Shown piece after piece: positions 29,326-37,944 of a stretch of DNA of 64,000 nucleotides. How positions within the stretch are numbered: position 1 is the stretch's first letter; each line of letters opens with the position of its first letter. The stretch is from Azospirillum sp. SYSU D00513 (GTDB lineage Bacteria > Pseudomonadota > Alphaproteobacteria > Azospirillales > Azospirillaceae), in NCBI RefSeq assembly GCF_017356015.1, contig NZ_JAFIQV010000014.1, positions 62,001-126,000 on the forward strand. Direction: 5' to 3'. The notes beneath the pieces were generated by a model that searched no databases, was not told where the DNA came from, and was given only the letters and a program-made list of their open reading frames with translations. A program made the translations under genes and the position numbers.

Positions 29326-31212
29326 TCAAACCGACCCGTGGAAATGCTCGTACACCCGCCGGGCGACGGTGGCGCTGATGCCCGGAGCGTTTTCCAGGTC
29401 GCGCAGGCCGGCGGCGGCGACGGCGGTGGAGCTGCCGAAATGGTGCAGCAGGGCCTTCTTGCGGATCGGGCCGACGCCGGGGATTTCATCAATGCGTGAG
29501 TGGCGGATGGCCTTCACCCGGCGGGCGCGGTGGCTCTCCACGGCGGTGTTGTGCGCTTCGTCACGCAGCCGTTGCAGGAAATAGAGCACCGGGTCGTTCG
29601 GCTTGAACTGGATGGGCTCCCGGCCTGGCATGAAGAAGCGCTCCCGGCCGGCGTCCCGGTCCGGTCCCTTGGCGATGGCGACGAGCGGCACGTCGGTGAT
29701 CCTCAGCTCCGTCATCACATCCCGCGCCACATTGAGCTGGCCGAGGCCGCCGTCGATCAGCACGAGGTCGGGCCAGCTGCCGCTGGTCCGCTGCGGGTCC
29801 TCCTTCAAGGCGCGGGCGAAGCGGCGCATCAGCATCTCCCGAAGCATGTCGTAGTCGCTGCCGGCGGTGGTTCCATCGACGCTGCCCGCGGCGAGGTGGA
29901 AGCGGCGGTAAGCGTTGCGCTGGAAGCCCTCCGGCCCGGCGACGACCATTGCCCCGACCGGGAAGGCGCCCTGGATGTGGGAGTTGTCGTAGACCTCCAC
30001 GCGGTTCGGCGCGGCGGGCAGGCCGAAGGCCTCGGCCACCCCGGCCAGCAGGCGGGCCTGGGTCGAACGCTCGGCCATGCGGCGGCCGTGCGCCTCGCGC
30101 GCGTTGGTCAGGGCGTGGCCGACGACGCGGTGCTTGTCGCCGCGCCTGGGGCATTCGACCTCGACCCTATGCCCGGCGCGCAGGGTCAGCGCGTCCGCCA
30201 GCAGTTCGCGTTCCGGCAGATCGTGGCTCAGCAGGACCAGGCGCGGCGGCGGCGCCTCGTCGTAGAGCTGGCCCGCGAAGGCGGCGAGGACGGAGGCCGC
30301 GTCCTCCTCCGCGTCGTGGGAGGGGAAGAAGGCGCGGGTGCCCTGGTTGCGCCCGCCCCGGAAGAAGAAGACCTGGACGCAGATCGTGCCGCCCTCGGCG
30401 TGGACGGCGATCACGTCCGCGTCGTCGAGCACGCCTTCCATGTTGATATCCTGGCGGGACTGGAGGCTGGTCAGGGCGCGGATGCGGTCGCGCCATTGCG
30501 CGGCCGCCTCATACTCCAGACGTTCGGAATGCTCGTGCATGCGCCGGGCGAAGGCCGCCTGGACCTCGCTGCTGCGGCCCTTCAGGAAGGCGCGCACCTC
30601 GTCCGTCTGCTCCCGGTATTCCTCCGGCGTCACCCGCCCCACGCAAGGCGCCGAGCAGCGCTTGATCTGGTGCTGAAGGCAGGGGCGGGTGCGGGAATCG
30701 AAGATCTGGTCGGTGCAGGTCCGCAGCTGGAAGGCGCGCTGGAGCACCGACACCGTCATGCCGACCAAGCCCGGCGAGCCGTAGGGGCCGAACAGTTCCC
30801 CCTCGCCGCGGCGGGAGCCGCGATGGTGCAGCAGCCGGGGATAGTCGTGCCCCTTGCCCAGCATGATGTAGGAAAAGGCGCGGTCGTCCTTCACCAGCAC
30901 ATTGTAGGGCGGCAGCAGCGTGCGGATGAGGTTGGCTTCCAGCAGAAGCGCCTCGGCCTCCGTGTGGGTGGTGACGAACTCCATGGAGCGGGTCAGCGAC
31001 ACCATGCGCCGGATGCGGTTCACCAGCCCGTCCGTGCGGGTGTAGCTGGCGACGCGGCGGCGCAGGTTCTTCGCCTTGCCGACATAGAGGATCGCGCCGT
31101 CATGGGCGATCATGCGGTAGACGCCGGGCGTCTCCGGCAGGGTGGGCAGGTAGGAGCGGATGACCTCCGCCCCTTGCAGGCTGTGGCTTTCCGGACCGGC
31201 CTTCTTCGCCAT
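29326..31212 (-). CDS. uvrC: Excinuclease ABC subunit C
   Basis: This 628-residue dual-incision endonuclease of nucleotide excision repair has the GIY-YIG domain at about 27-60 (PGVYRMI, ILYVGKAKNLRRRV), a Cys-rich RPCLQHQIKRCSAPC segment and the UVR motif around EYEAAAQWRDRIRAL. The RNase H-like domain contains VEVYDNSHIQG and LVLIDGGLGQLN, and a C-terminal helix-hairpin-helix contains IPGVGPIRKKALLHHFG. The ATG at 31210-31212 gives the normal family length; the frame continues open upstream only as antisense to the MFS gene. Confidence 0.97.
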   Translation of the reverse strand: MAKKAGPESHSLQGAEVIRSYLPTLPETPGVYRMIAHDGAILYVGKAKNLRRRVASYTRTDGLVNRIRRMVSLTRSMEFVTTHTEAEALLLEANLIRTLLPPYNVLVKDDRAFSYIMLGKGHDYPRLLHHRGSRRGEGELFGPYGSPGLVGMTVSVLQRAFQLRTCTDQIFDSRTRPCLQHQIKRCSAPCVGRVTPEEYREQTDEVRAFLKGRSSEVQAAFARRMHEHSERLEYEAAAQWRDRIRALTSLQSRQDINMEGVLDDADVIAVHAEGGTICVQVFFFRGGRNQGTRAFFPSHDAEEDAASVLAAFAGQLYDEAPPPRLVLLSHDLPERELLADALTLRAGHRVEVECPRRGDKHRVVGHALTNAREAHGRRMAERSTQARLLAGVAEAFGLPAAPNRVEVYDNSHIQGAFPVGAMVVAGPEGFQRNAYRRFHLAAGSVDGTTAGSDYDMLREMLMRRFARALKEDPQRTSGSWPDLVLIDGGLGQLNVARDVMTELRITDVPLVAIAKGPDRDAGRERFFMPGREPIQFKPNDPVLYFLQRLRDEAHNTAVESHRARRVKAIRHSRIDEIPGVGPIRKKALLHHFGSSTAVAAAGLRDLENAPGISATVARRVYEHFHGSV

Positions 31213-31449
31213 GTTCGTTCTTCGGGATCTGAGGTGCTGGGCGGTGCTGAGCGACTCGGAGTGCATGGGCCGGAGATAAGCAAGAACGAAACGTGATCGG
31301 CAATGACAAACTGGTGACCTGTCCTGTCGGTATAAGGGCGAGGCCTGCCGCATGGCTGCCATGGTCATGCTTCGAGGCTTTCCGCGCGGGCGTTGGGGTA
31401 ACGTGGCTGCCCCAACCTTCGCCGGTTTCCACCGCACCGAACGGCCCGC

Positions 31450-32595
31450 ATGCCCTTCCTTTTCGTCCTGGCGCTCGGCGGCTTCGCGAGCGCTTTCTCC
31501 CTGCGCACCACCGACCCGATGCTTCCGATCCTGGCGCAGGACCTCGGCGTGAGCCTGTCGGAGGCGGCGCTGCTGTCCTCGGCCTACACGCTGCCCTACG
31601 CGGTCATGCAGCTCGTGCTGGGGCCGGTCGGCGACGCCATCGGGAAGAGCCGGCTGATCCGGCTGTCGCTGATCGTCCTCACGGTCGGAATCGCGCTGTC
31701 GGCGGTCGCGCCGAACTACTGGACGGTGCTGGCGGCGCGCGTGCTGGCGGGGTCCTTCGCGGGCGGCGTCATCCCGGCCGCCCTGGCGCTCGTCGGGGAC
31801 CGGGTGCCCTACGCCGAGCGGCAGTTCGCCATCAGCCGCTTCCTGGTGGCGGTGATCCTGGGCCAGATGTCTGGGTCGGCCGTGGCGGGCGCCATGGTCG
31901 AGCTGACCGGCTGGCGGCCCGTCTTCGCCCTCGCGGCGGCGATCGTCGGGGTGATCGCGGTCGTCTCGGTGCTGTTCCTGAAGGCGAGCGACGAGACGCG
32001 CACGGCCCTGTCCTTCGCCGACGCGCGGGACCGGTACCGTCTCGTGCTGTCCAATCCGGCCTCTGTCTTCGTCTTCGCGACGGTGCTGGGGGAGGGGATC
32101 CTGATGTTCGGCGCCTTCCCCTTCGTGGCGCCGATGCTCGCCGGCCATGGCGCCACCGGCTCCTTTGAGGCGGGTATCACCATCGCCGCCTACGCGGTCG
32201 GCGGCGTCTTCTACAGCTTCGTCGTGCGGCGGCTGCTGGGGACCTTGGGGCAGTGGGGCATGATGCGGGTCGGCGGTCTGCTCTGCGGCCTCGCCTATGT
32301 CGCGGCGGCCGCACCGGTGCCCTGGCCGGTCGTGTCCCTGTTCTTCCTGGTCGCCGGCTTCAGCTTCTACATGCTGCACAACACGATGCAGACCCAGGCG
32401 ACGGAGCTTGCCCCCACGGCGCGCGGATCGGCGCTGGCCCTCTTCGCGTCGGCCTTCTTCCTGGGGCAGGGGCTGGGGCCGATGATCTATGGCGTGGGCG
32501 CCGACGCCATCGGGCTGACGGCGACCTTCGTCGCCGCCGGCCTCCTCATCATGACGCTCGGCTTCGCGGCCGTGCGGCTGATCCGCAGGATCTAA
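31450..32595 (+). CDS. MFS transporter, drug-efflux (AraJ/YdhP-like) type
   Basis: This 381-residue inner-membrane protein has about twelve hydrophobic segments. After TM2-3 comes GPVGDAIGKSRLIRLSL, the MFS A-motif, and the arrangement matches proton-driven exporters of the DHA1 group. No substrate can be inferred. It is divergent from uvrC across 237 bp, which includes a perfect inverted repeat TTGGGG/CCCCAA (about 31393-31418). Confidence 0.85.
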   Translation: MPFLFVLALGGFASAFSLRTTDPMLPILAQDLGVSLSEAALLSSAYTLPYAVMQLVLGPVGDAIGKSRLIRLSLIVLTVGIALSAVAPNYWTVLAARVLAGSFAGGVIPAALALVGDRVPYAERQFAISRFLVAVILGQMSGSAVAGAMVELTGWRPVFALAAAIVGVIAVVSVLFLKASDETRTALSFADARDRYRLVLSNPASVFVFATVLGEGILMFGAFPFVAPMLAGHGATGSFEAGITIAAYAVGGVFYSFVVRRLLGTLGQWGMMRVGGLLCGLAYVAAAAPVPWPVVSLFFLVAGFSFYMLHNTMQTQATELAPTARGSALALFASAFFLGQGLGPMIYGVGADAIGLTATFVAAGLLIMTLGFAAVRLIRRI

Positions 32596-32604
32596 GCGCC
32601 GTCC

Positions 32605-32703
32605 TCAGCCAGCGCTGCCGGCCCGGTTGCGCTGGCGGCGGCGCTTGGCCTTCAGCTTCGCCTTGTGGCGGTTCGAACGTTCCCGTTTTCTCACCTGTGC
32701 CAT
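32605..32703 (-). CDS. Very small basic peptide, 32 residues
   Basis: MAQVRKRERSNRHKAKLKAK, continuing with RRRQRNRAG, is about half Lys and Arg. On the minus strand a GAGGAGA ribosome site lies 6-8 bp before the ATG at 32701-32703, which supports translation. A nucleic-acid-binding or ribosome-associated role would fit the charge but is a guess. It converges on the MFS gene, 9 bp from its stop. Confidence 0.55.
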   Translation of the reverse strand: MAQVRKRERSNRHKAKLKAKRRRQRNRAGSAG

Positions 32704-32902
32704 CCGGTCGTCTCCTCGGCCATCGCTGTTGAAGGGGCCAGGACAACAGGGGCTGGGCGGAGTCGTTCCGGGAGGGCAATGAACGCTGCTTCGGCATCTT
32801 GGTTGCTGCAATGGAAATTGGTGGGTCCTGTCTTGTTTCGTTGGAACGTTTCCTCTGTCGGGCGCTCGGGAGTATAGTTTTCGCACAGAATGGAGGTCCG
32901 GG

Positions 32903-33085
32903 ATGGCAGCGCAGGATGAGCCCCAGCCGGCGGAGAACCCCAATCACGATAAACATCCGCGGGTGTTTGGAGGCGACCTAGGTCAGGTTGCGGAGAACCA
33001 AATGGCAGAAAATCCAGTCGGTTATGGATCGTGGCTTTTGTTGCAAAAAGGAAAGCTCGACGAAGACTTCGAGCTGGCCGTTTGA
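32903..33085 (+). CDS. Hypothetical 60-residue protein
   Basis: The frame starts with an ATG behind GAGGTCCGGG and encodes a polar, acidic, Asn-rich peptide (PAENPNHDKHPRVFGG...) with no signal or membrane segment. The local base composition is less GC-rich than its neighbours. I do not recognise it. It could be a small regulatory protein or a chance frame; the ribosome site and codon use favour a real gene slightly. Confidence 0.45.
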   Translation: MAAQDEPQPAENPNHDKHPRVFGGDLGQVAENQMAENPVGYGSWLLLQKGKLDEDFELAV

Positions 33086-33142
33086 GTTAGCAGCCACGTT
33101 TGGCGGGAAGGGCTTGTCTCGGCGGTAACCTCAGAGTCTGCA

Positions 33143-34318
33143 TCAAGCCGACCCGAACAGCTCTGGCTCGGCGTCCTCCGCCGGATCGATCAGGTCGGTG
33201 CAGCCAACCCCGATCAGGCGGAAGGCGCGGCCGTCGGCTTCGGATTCCAGGAGCTGGCAGGCGGTCGCCCAGATCGTGTCGGCGGACGCCGTCGGCGGAT
33301 CGACGCGGCGGGAGCGGGTGAGCTGCTGGAAGTCGGCGGATTTCAGCTTCAGCACGACGCTGCGCCCGAGCAGCCCGGAACTCGCCATGCGGCGGGCGAC
33401 CCGCTCGCTCAAGGGGCGGAGTTCCTGCTTCAGCAGTTCGGGCTCGCTGGTGTCCCAGTCGAAGGTCGTCTCCGACGAAATGCTCTTCGACGGTCCCTCC
33501 GGCTCCACCTGGCGGTCGTCGCGCCCGTGGGCGAAGCGGAACAGGGTGCGGCCCATGGCGCCGTAGCGGCGGACCAGCCAGATCTCCTCCTTGTCCATCA
33601 GGTCGCCGACGGTGAGGATCCCGTCGCCGGCCAGCTTCTTTTCCAGCGCCGGGCCGACGCCCCAGAGGATGGAGACCTTCTTCGGTGCGAGGAAGGGCAC
33701 GGCCTGCGCCCGGCCGATGGCGCTGAAGCCGCGGGGCTTGTCGAGGTCGGACGCGATCTTGGCGAAGAGCTTGTTGTAGCTGAGCCCGATCGAGGCGGTG
33801 ATGCCCAGCTCCGTCTCGAAGCGGCGGACCAGCTCCACCAGCGCCTGGGCCGGGCTGATGCTGAGCCGGTCGCCGACGTCCCGCAGGTCGAGGAAGGCTT
33901 CGTCGATGGAGATCGGCTCCACCAGCGGCGTGAAGGTTTCCATGATCGCGCGGGCGCGGTGGCCGACCGCCTTGTATTTCGCCATGTCCGGCGGCAGCAC
34001 GACCGCGTCCGGGCAGCGTTCCAGCGCCCGCCAGATCGGCATGGCGGAGCGGACGCCGGCCATGCGCGCGACGTAGCAGCAGGCGGCCACCACGCCCCGG
34101 TGGTCGCCGCCGACGATCAGCGGGCGGCTCGCCAGCTCCGGCCGGTCGCGCTTCTCCACCGTCGCGTAGAAGGCGTCGCAGTCGATGTGGCCGATGTGCA
34201 GAGAGTGCAGCTCATCATGGCGGAACAGCCGGCGGCTGCCGCATTTCGGGCAGCGCGCCTCCGTGCCCTTCAGGGCGGCGGCGCAGTCCCGGCAGACGCC
34301 TTTGGAATCCGCGTGCAT
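33143..34318 (-). CDS. dinB: DNA polymerase IV (Y family) with N-terminal zinc ribbon
   Basis: This 391-residue translesion polymerase has the catalytic acids in HIDCDAFYATVE and SIDEAFLDLRD, the palm/finger segment VGGDHRGVVAACCYVAR, and the little-finger domain in the last 120 residues. An N-terminal extension carries two CxxC pairs (CRDC and CPKC within residues 9-30), forming a probable zinc ribbon. It extends error-prone past lesions. It is transcribed in the same direction as the LysR gene upstream. Confidence 0.94.
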   Translation of the reverse strand: MHADSKGVCRDCAAALKGTEARCPKCGSRRLFRHDELHSLHIGHIDCDAFYATVEKRDRPELASRPLIVGGDHRGVVAACCYVARMAGVRSAMPIWRALERCPDAVVLPPDMAKYKAVGHRARAIMETFTPLVEPISIDEAFLDLRDVGDRLSISPAQALVELVRRFETELGITASIGLSYNKLFAKIASDLDKPRGFSAIGRAQAVPFLAPKKVSILWGVGPALEKKLAGDGILTVGDLMDKEEIWLVRRYGAMGRTLFRFAHGRDDRQVEPEGPSKSISSETTFDWDTSEPELLKQELRPLSERVARRMASSGLLGRSVVLKLKSADFQQLTRSRRVDPPTASADTIWATACQLLESEADGRAFRLIGVGCTDLIDPAEDAEPELFGSA

Positions 34319-34358
34319 GGGTCCGAGAAACCAGACTTAGGGAAAGAAGGTTATCAGG

Positions 34359-35279
34359 TCAGAACAGGGCGTCGGGATGGCGGCGGGTCAGGTCGGCCCG
34401 CAGATGGTCCACGAGGAAGTCCGTGAAGGCCCGCACCTTCGCCGGCAACAGATTGCGATGCGGGTAGAGAACCGCAAGGCTCACCGGTTCCGGCGGGTTG
34501 TCCGGCAGGATGGTGCGCAACGCCCCGCTCTCCAGATGGCCGGCCACCTCCCACAGAGGCTTCAGGACGATGCCCTGGCCCTCGACCGCCCATTGCGTCA
34601 GCACGTCGCCGTCGTCCGCGTCGAAGCGGCCGGACACCGGCAGGGTCATCGGCCCGCCCTCGCCCTGCAGCGTCCAGTGGTACTGCTGGGATCCGGGGAA
34701 GCGCAGCAGCAGGCAGTGGTGGTCCAGCAGATCCTCCGGCCGGGCCGGGGTGCCCTTCTCCTCCAGATAGGAGGGGGCGGCGCAGAGGACCCGGCGCAGC
34801 TCGCCGACGCGGCGGACGACGAGGCTCGAATCGCGCAGGACCGCCATGCGGATCGCCACGTCCACCGCCTCCCGCAGGAGGTCGAGCATGTGGTCGGACA
34901 GGCGCAGCCGCACATCGACCAGCGGGTGGGCCTCGCGGAACTTCGGCACTAGAGGCGCCAGGACCTGCCGCCCGAAGCCGAGCGGGGCGGTCACGCGCAG
35001 GCTGCCCGCCGGGGCGCCGCCGATGGCCGCGACGCTGCTTTCCGCCCGCTCCGCCGCGTCCAGCACCTCCTGGCAATGCTCGTAGAAGACCTGGCCGGCC
35101 TCGGTGAGCTGCACCTGGCGGGTCGTGCGGTTGAGCAGCCGGGCGTTCAGATGCTCCTCCAGGCTTTGCAGCCTGTGGCTGACCACCGCCGGCGACAGCC
35201 GCAGGCTTCGCCCCGCCGCCGACAGGCTGCCCAGGTCGACGACCCGGACGAAGACACGCATGTTCTCAAGCAACGCCAT
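34359..35279 (-). CDS. LysR-family transcriptional regulator
   Basis: The protein has 306 residues from the ATG at 35277-35279; a GTG one codon earlier is possible. The winged helix-turn-helix occupies residues 1-60 (GSLSAAGRSLRLSPAVVSHRLQSLEEHL), followed by a two-lobed effector domain beginning around GSLRVTAPLGFGRQVLAPL. It belongs to the CrgA/DsdC-like group. It is divergent from puuD, so it is the likely regulator of urate oxidation, with urate or a related purine as candidate ligand (inference). Confidence 0.92.
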   Translation of the reverse strand: MALLENMRVFVRVVDLGSLSAAGRSLRLSPAVVSHRLQSLEEHLNARLLNRTTRQVQLTEAGQVFYEHCQEVLDAAERAESSVAAIGGAPAGSLRVTAPLGFGRQVLAPLVPKFREAHPLVDVRLRLSDHMLDLLREAVDVAIRMAVLRDSSLVVRRVGELRRVLCAAPSYLEEKGTPARPEDLLDHHCLLLRFPGSQQYHWTLQGEGGPMTLPVSGRFDADDGDVLTQWAVEGQGIVLKPLWEVAGHLESGALRTILPDNPPEPVSLAVLYPHRNLLPAKVRAFTDFLVDHLRADLTRRHPDALF

Positions 35280-35326
35280 CACTGCCCTCCGGCGGGCAGA
35301 CTGCCATTTCCGGCCATCTTTGCGGA

Positions 35327-35348
35327 ATTTTTTAAAGTGCTGAAAAAT
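35327..35348. promoter_or_regulatory. LysR-type operator candidate upstream of puuD
   Basis: An AT-rich interrupted dyad, ATTTTT (35327-35332) and AAAAAT (35343-35348) with ten bases between, lies in the 180-bp gap between the LysR gene and puuD. It contains T-N11-A pairs, the loose LysR-box pattern. It is conspicuous in the surrounding GC-rich DNA. Confidence 0.5.
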
Positions 35349-35459
35349 CGCGCGCCTTCCGGCGCGGGCCGGCGCAGGCTACGAAGAAGGGTCAGGAGCG
35401 TTGCCGCAGCCCGGCCCCGCATCCCGCCTTGCCGCAGCGACTAGGAAGGTTTTTCGCCG

Positions 35460-36650
35460 ATGGACCTGATTCTCTGGGAATGGATCAACTTCGCCGTGCG
35501 GTGGCTGCACGTCATCACCGCCATCGCCTGGATCGGGTCCTCCTTCTATTTCGTGCATCTGGACCTCAGCCTCCGGCGGCGCGAGGGGCTGCCCGACAAG
35601 GCGGCGGGCGAGGCCTGGCAGATCCATGGCGGCGGCTTCTACAACATGGTCAAGTATCTGGTCGCACCCGACCGGCTGCCCAAGGAGCTGACCTGGTTCA
35701 AGTGGGAGGCCTACACCACCTGGATCAGCGGCTTCTTCCTGCTTTGCGTTCTCTATTACGCGGGCGCCGACCTGTTCCTGATCGACCCGACGGTGATGGA
35801 GCTGACGCCCTGGCAAGGGATCGCGGTCAGTGTCGGCACGCTGGTCCTGGGCTGGGTCGTCTATGACCGGCTCTGCAAGTCGCCGCTCGGCCGCAACGAC
35901 ACGGCGCTGGCGCTCGTCGGCTTCGCCTTCCTGGTCGCGGCGGCCTGGGGCTTCACGGAGCTGTTCAGCGGGCGGGCGGCACTGCTGCATGTGGGTGCCC
36001 TGATCGGCACCATGATGTCGGCCAACGTCGCGATGCTCATCATCCCGAACCAGCGCAAGGTGGTGAACGCCCTGTTGAAGGGGGAAAGCCCCGATCCGGC
36101 GCTCGGCAAGCAGGCCAAGCAGCGGTCGCTGCACAACAATTACCTGACGCTGCCGGTCATCTTCCTGATGATCAGCAACCATTACCCGCTGGCCTTCGCC
36201 ACCCGCTTCAACTGGGTGATCGTCGCCGTGGTGCTGGTGATGGGTGCGGCCATCCGGCACTTCTTCAATTCCCGCCACGCCGGGAGGCCCACCCCCTGGT
36301 GGACCTGGGGAGTCGCGGCGGCCGGCTTCGCCGTCATGGTCTGGCTGAGCAGCTTCGGCCCCGCCGGCCGGGCGGAGGCCGCCGCAGTCCCGGCCCCTGT
36401 GCCGGTCGAGTTCGCGCAGGTGGAGGAGGTCGTGATGACCCGCTGCGGCATGTGCCACGCGGCCGAGCCGGTGTGGGACGGCATCGCCCACCCGCCGCGC
36501 GGCGTCCGCCTCGACAATGCCGGGGATATCCGGCGCCACGCCCGGCAGATCCGCGAGCAGGCCGGGCTGTCCTCGGCCATGCCGCCGGGCAACGTCAGCG
36601 GCATGACCGCCGAGGAACGCCAGCTGCTCGCCAACTGGGACGCCCGCTGA
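35460..36650 (+). CDS. puuD: Membrane urate oxidase PuuD with cytochrome c domain
   Basis: This 396-residue protein has eight or so membrane segments, beginning FAVRWLHVITAIAWIGSSFYF with conserved His and Trp residues. A periplasmic C-terminal domain has one heme c site, CGMCH (residues 329-333), and a likely Met ligand downstream. PuuD oxidises urate to 5-hydroxyisourate and passes electrons to the respiratory chain, replacing the oxygen-dependent soluble uricase. It completes the route guanine to xanthine to urate encoded in this window. Hydroxyisourate hydrolase and OHCU decarboxylase genes are not seen here. Confidence 0.94.
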   Translation: MDLILWEWINFAVRWLHVITAIAWIGSSFYFVHLDLSLRRREGLPDKAAGEAWQIHGGGFYNMVKYLVAPDRLPKELTWFKWEAYTTWISGFFLLCVLYYAGADLFLIDPTVMELTPWQGIAVSVGTLVLGWVVYDRLCKSPLGRNDTALALVGFAFLVAAAWGFTELFSGRAALLHVGALIGTMMSANVAMLIIPNQRKVVNALLKGESPDPALGKQAKQRSLHNNYLTLPVIFLMISNHYPLAFATRFNWVIVAVVLVMGAAIRHFFNSRHAGRPTPWWTWGVAAAGFAVMVWLSSFGPAGRAEAAAVPAPVPVEFAQVEEVVMTRCGMCHAAEPVWDGIAHPPRGVRLDNAGDIRRHARQIREQAGLSSAMPPGNVSGMTAEERQLLANWDAR

Positions 36651-36725
36651 GACGCCTTTTCCGGGGATGATTCGCGCGTCCGGGATGCGTATGCTCCGCG
36701 CCGGGTTCGGGGCGGGGAGGCAGGT

Positions 36726-37739
36726 GTGGCGTACGGGACGCAGCTCGGTTTGACGGTGGCCATCGTGGCGGTGGCCGGCACCAGCCCGCGCGTCGTCGTC
36801 GTGCGCAGCGGCTTCGAGATTCCCGAGCCCTTCCGGCGCGGCGACGAGACCCCGCCGCACCGCGACGCCCTTCCGGGAGCACCCTTCGACCCCAACCGTT
36901 TCCGCACGCTCCAGGACGGGGTCCGCGCCGTGGCCGAGGGGCTGTCCGGCCTGTCGCTGCGCTATGTGGAACAGCTCTACACCTTCGGCGACCGCCACCG
37001 CGACCCGCACGAGCTGTTCGGCGGCGCCCGGTCCGTGGTGGTCGGCTATCTCGCCCTGGTGCGGGAAGCGGCGCTGGGCGGTGGAGCCGAATGGCGCGAC
37101 CTCTACGACTGCTTCCCCTGGGAGGACTGGCGCGAGGAGCGGCCAGCCATCCTCGACAGCGTCATCCGCCCCGCGCTGGAGCGCTGGATCGCGGTCGAGA
37201 CGGACGAGCGGGCGCGTGCCCGCCGGAAGGAGCGCGCGCACCTCGCCTTCGCGATGGACGGCGCGGAGTGGGACGGGGAGCGGGTCCTGGAGCGCTATGA
37301 GCTGCTGTACGAGGCCGGGCTGCTCGTCGAGTCCTTCCGGGACCGCGACCTTCAGCGCCGGGCCGGCGTGGAGGAGCCCGGCGCCGGCCGGCTGGACATG
37401 CCGCGCGCGCTCGGCCGTCCCATGGCGCGCGACGGCCGGCGCATCCTCGCCGCCACGCTGGAGCGCCTGCGCGGCAAGCTGAAATACCGCCCCATCGTGT
37501 TCGAGCTTCTGCCCCCGACCTTCACCCTGCACCGGTTGCAGCAGGTGGTGGAGGCGCTGTCCGGCAACCGCCTGCACAAGCAGAACTTCCGCCGGCTGAT
37601 GATCGCCGGCGGCCTCGTCGAGCCCACCGGCCAACTCCAGAGCCAGACCGGCGGACGCCCGGCGGAACTTTACCGTTTCCGGCGCGAGGCCATGCTGGAG
37701 CGCACGAGCACGGGCGCGCTGCCTCCGGATGCTCACTAG
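36726..37739 (+). CDS. nadQ: Nudix-related NAD-synthesis regulator (NadQ-like)
   Basis: The protein is 337 residues from a GTG at 36726, preceded by GGGGAGGCAG. The N-terminal two thirds look like a degenerate Nudix domain: the region around VVVVRSGFEIPEPF and a long helical section, with no intact GX5EX7REUXEEXGU box. The last 90 residues (KLKYRPIVFELLPPTFTLHRLQQV, then FRRLMIAGGLVEP) form the winged helix shared with NrtR and NadQ. Alphaproteobacterial NadQ represses nadABC. Here nadABC lies 1.6 kb downstream behind palindromic repeats. The assignment to NadQ rather than NrtR is by context. Confidence 0.75.
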   Translation: MAYGTQLGLTVAIVAVAGTSPRVVVVRSGFEIPEPFRRGDETPPHRDALPGAPFDPNRFRTLQDGVRAVAEGLSGLSLRYVEQLYTFGDRHRDPHELFGGARSVVVGYLALVREAALGGGAEWRDLYDCFPWEDWREERPAILDSVIRPALERWIAVETDERARARRKERAHLAFAMDGAEWDGERVLERYELLYEAGLLVESFRDRDLQRRAGVEEPGAGRLDMPRALGRPMARDGRRILAATLERLRGKLKYRPIVFELLPPTFTLHRLQQVVEALSGNRLHKQNFRRLMIAGGLVEPTGQLQSQTGGRPAELYRFRREAMLERTSTGALPPDAH

Positions 37740-37944
37740 GAAGTATTTTAAATTGGGGAACTGAGGGTCGCATTGACGGAGAAAAATACTGGCGGAGCAG
37801 CCACTCCAATTGACCGAGTCTCATGTGCCGGTCAGGAGGGTTGTAAGTCGATGCCGTAGAGTGGGCATAGAGCCCGCTTTAAAAAAAACCTCGGCTTTAT
37901 AATTGACCAGAAAAGTGGAATTTTACTAATTTAACAGCGTAGAA
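37740..37944. other. AT-rich gap at the left edge of a probable insert
   Basis: Composition drops sharply after the NadQ-like stop. A short hairpin, GTGGGC/GCCCGC (37861-37877), is followed by T3A8. No coding frame, tRNA or attachment-site duplication was recognised. It lies at the 3' end of the nuclease-like gene on the other strand. Confidence 0.5.

Noticed and set aside
35379-37736. A long minus-strand frame opposite puuD and the NadQ-like gene.
   Set aside because: It crosses two well-supported genes and their intergenic gap without any recognisable domain.
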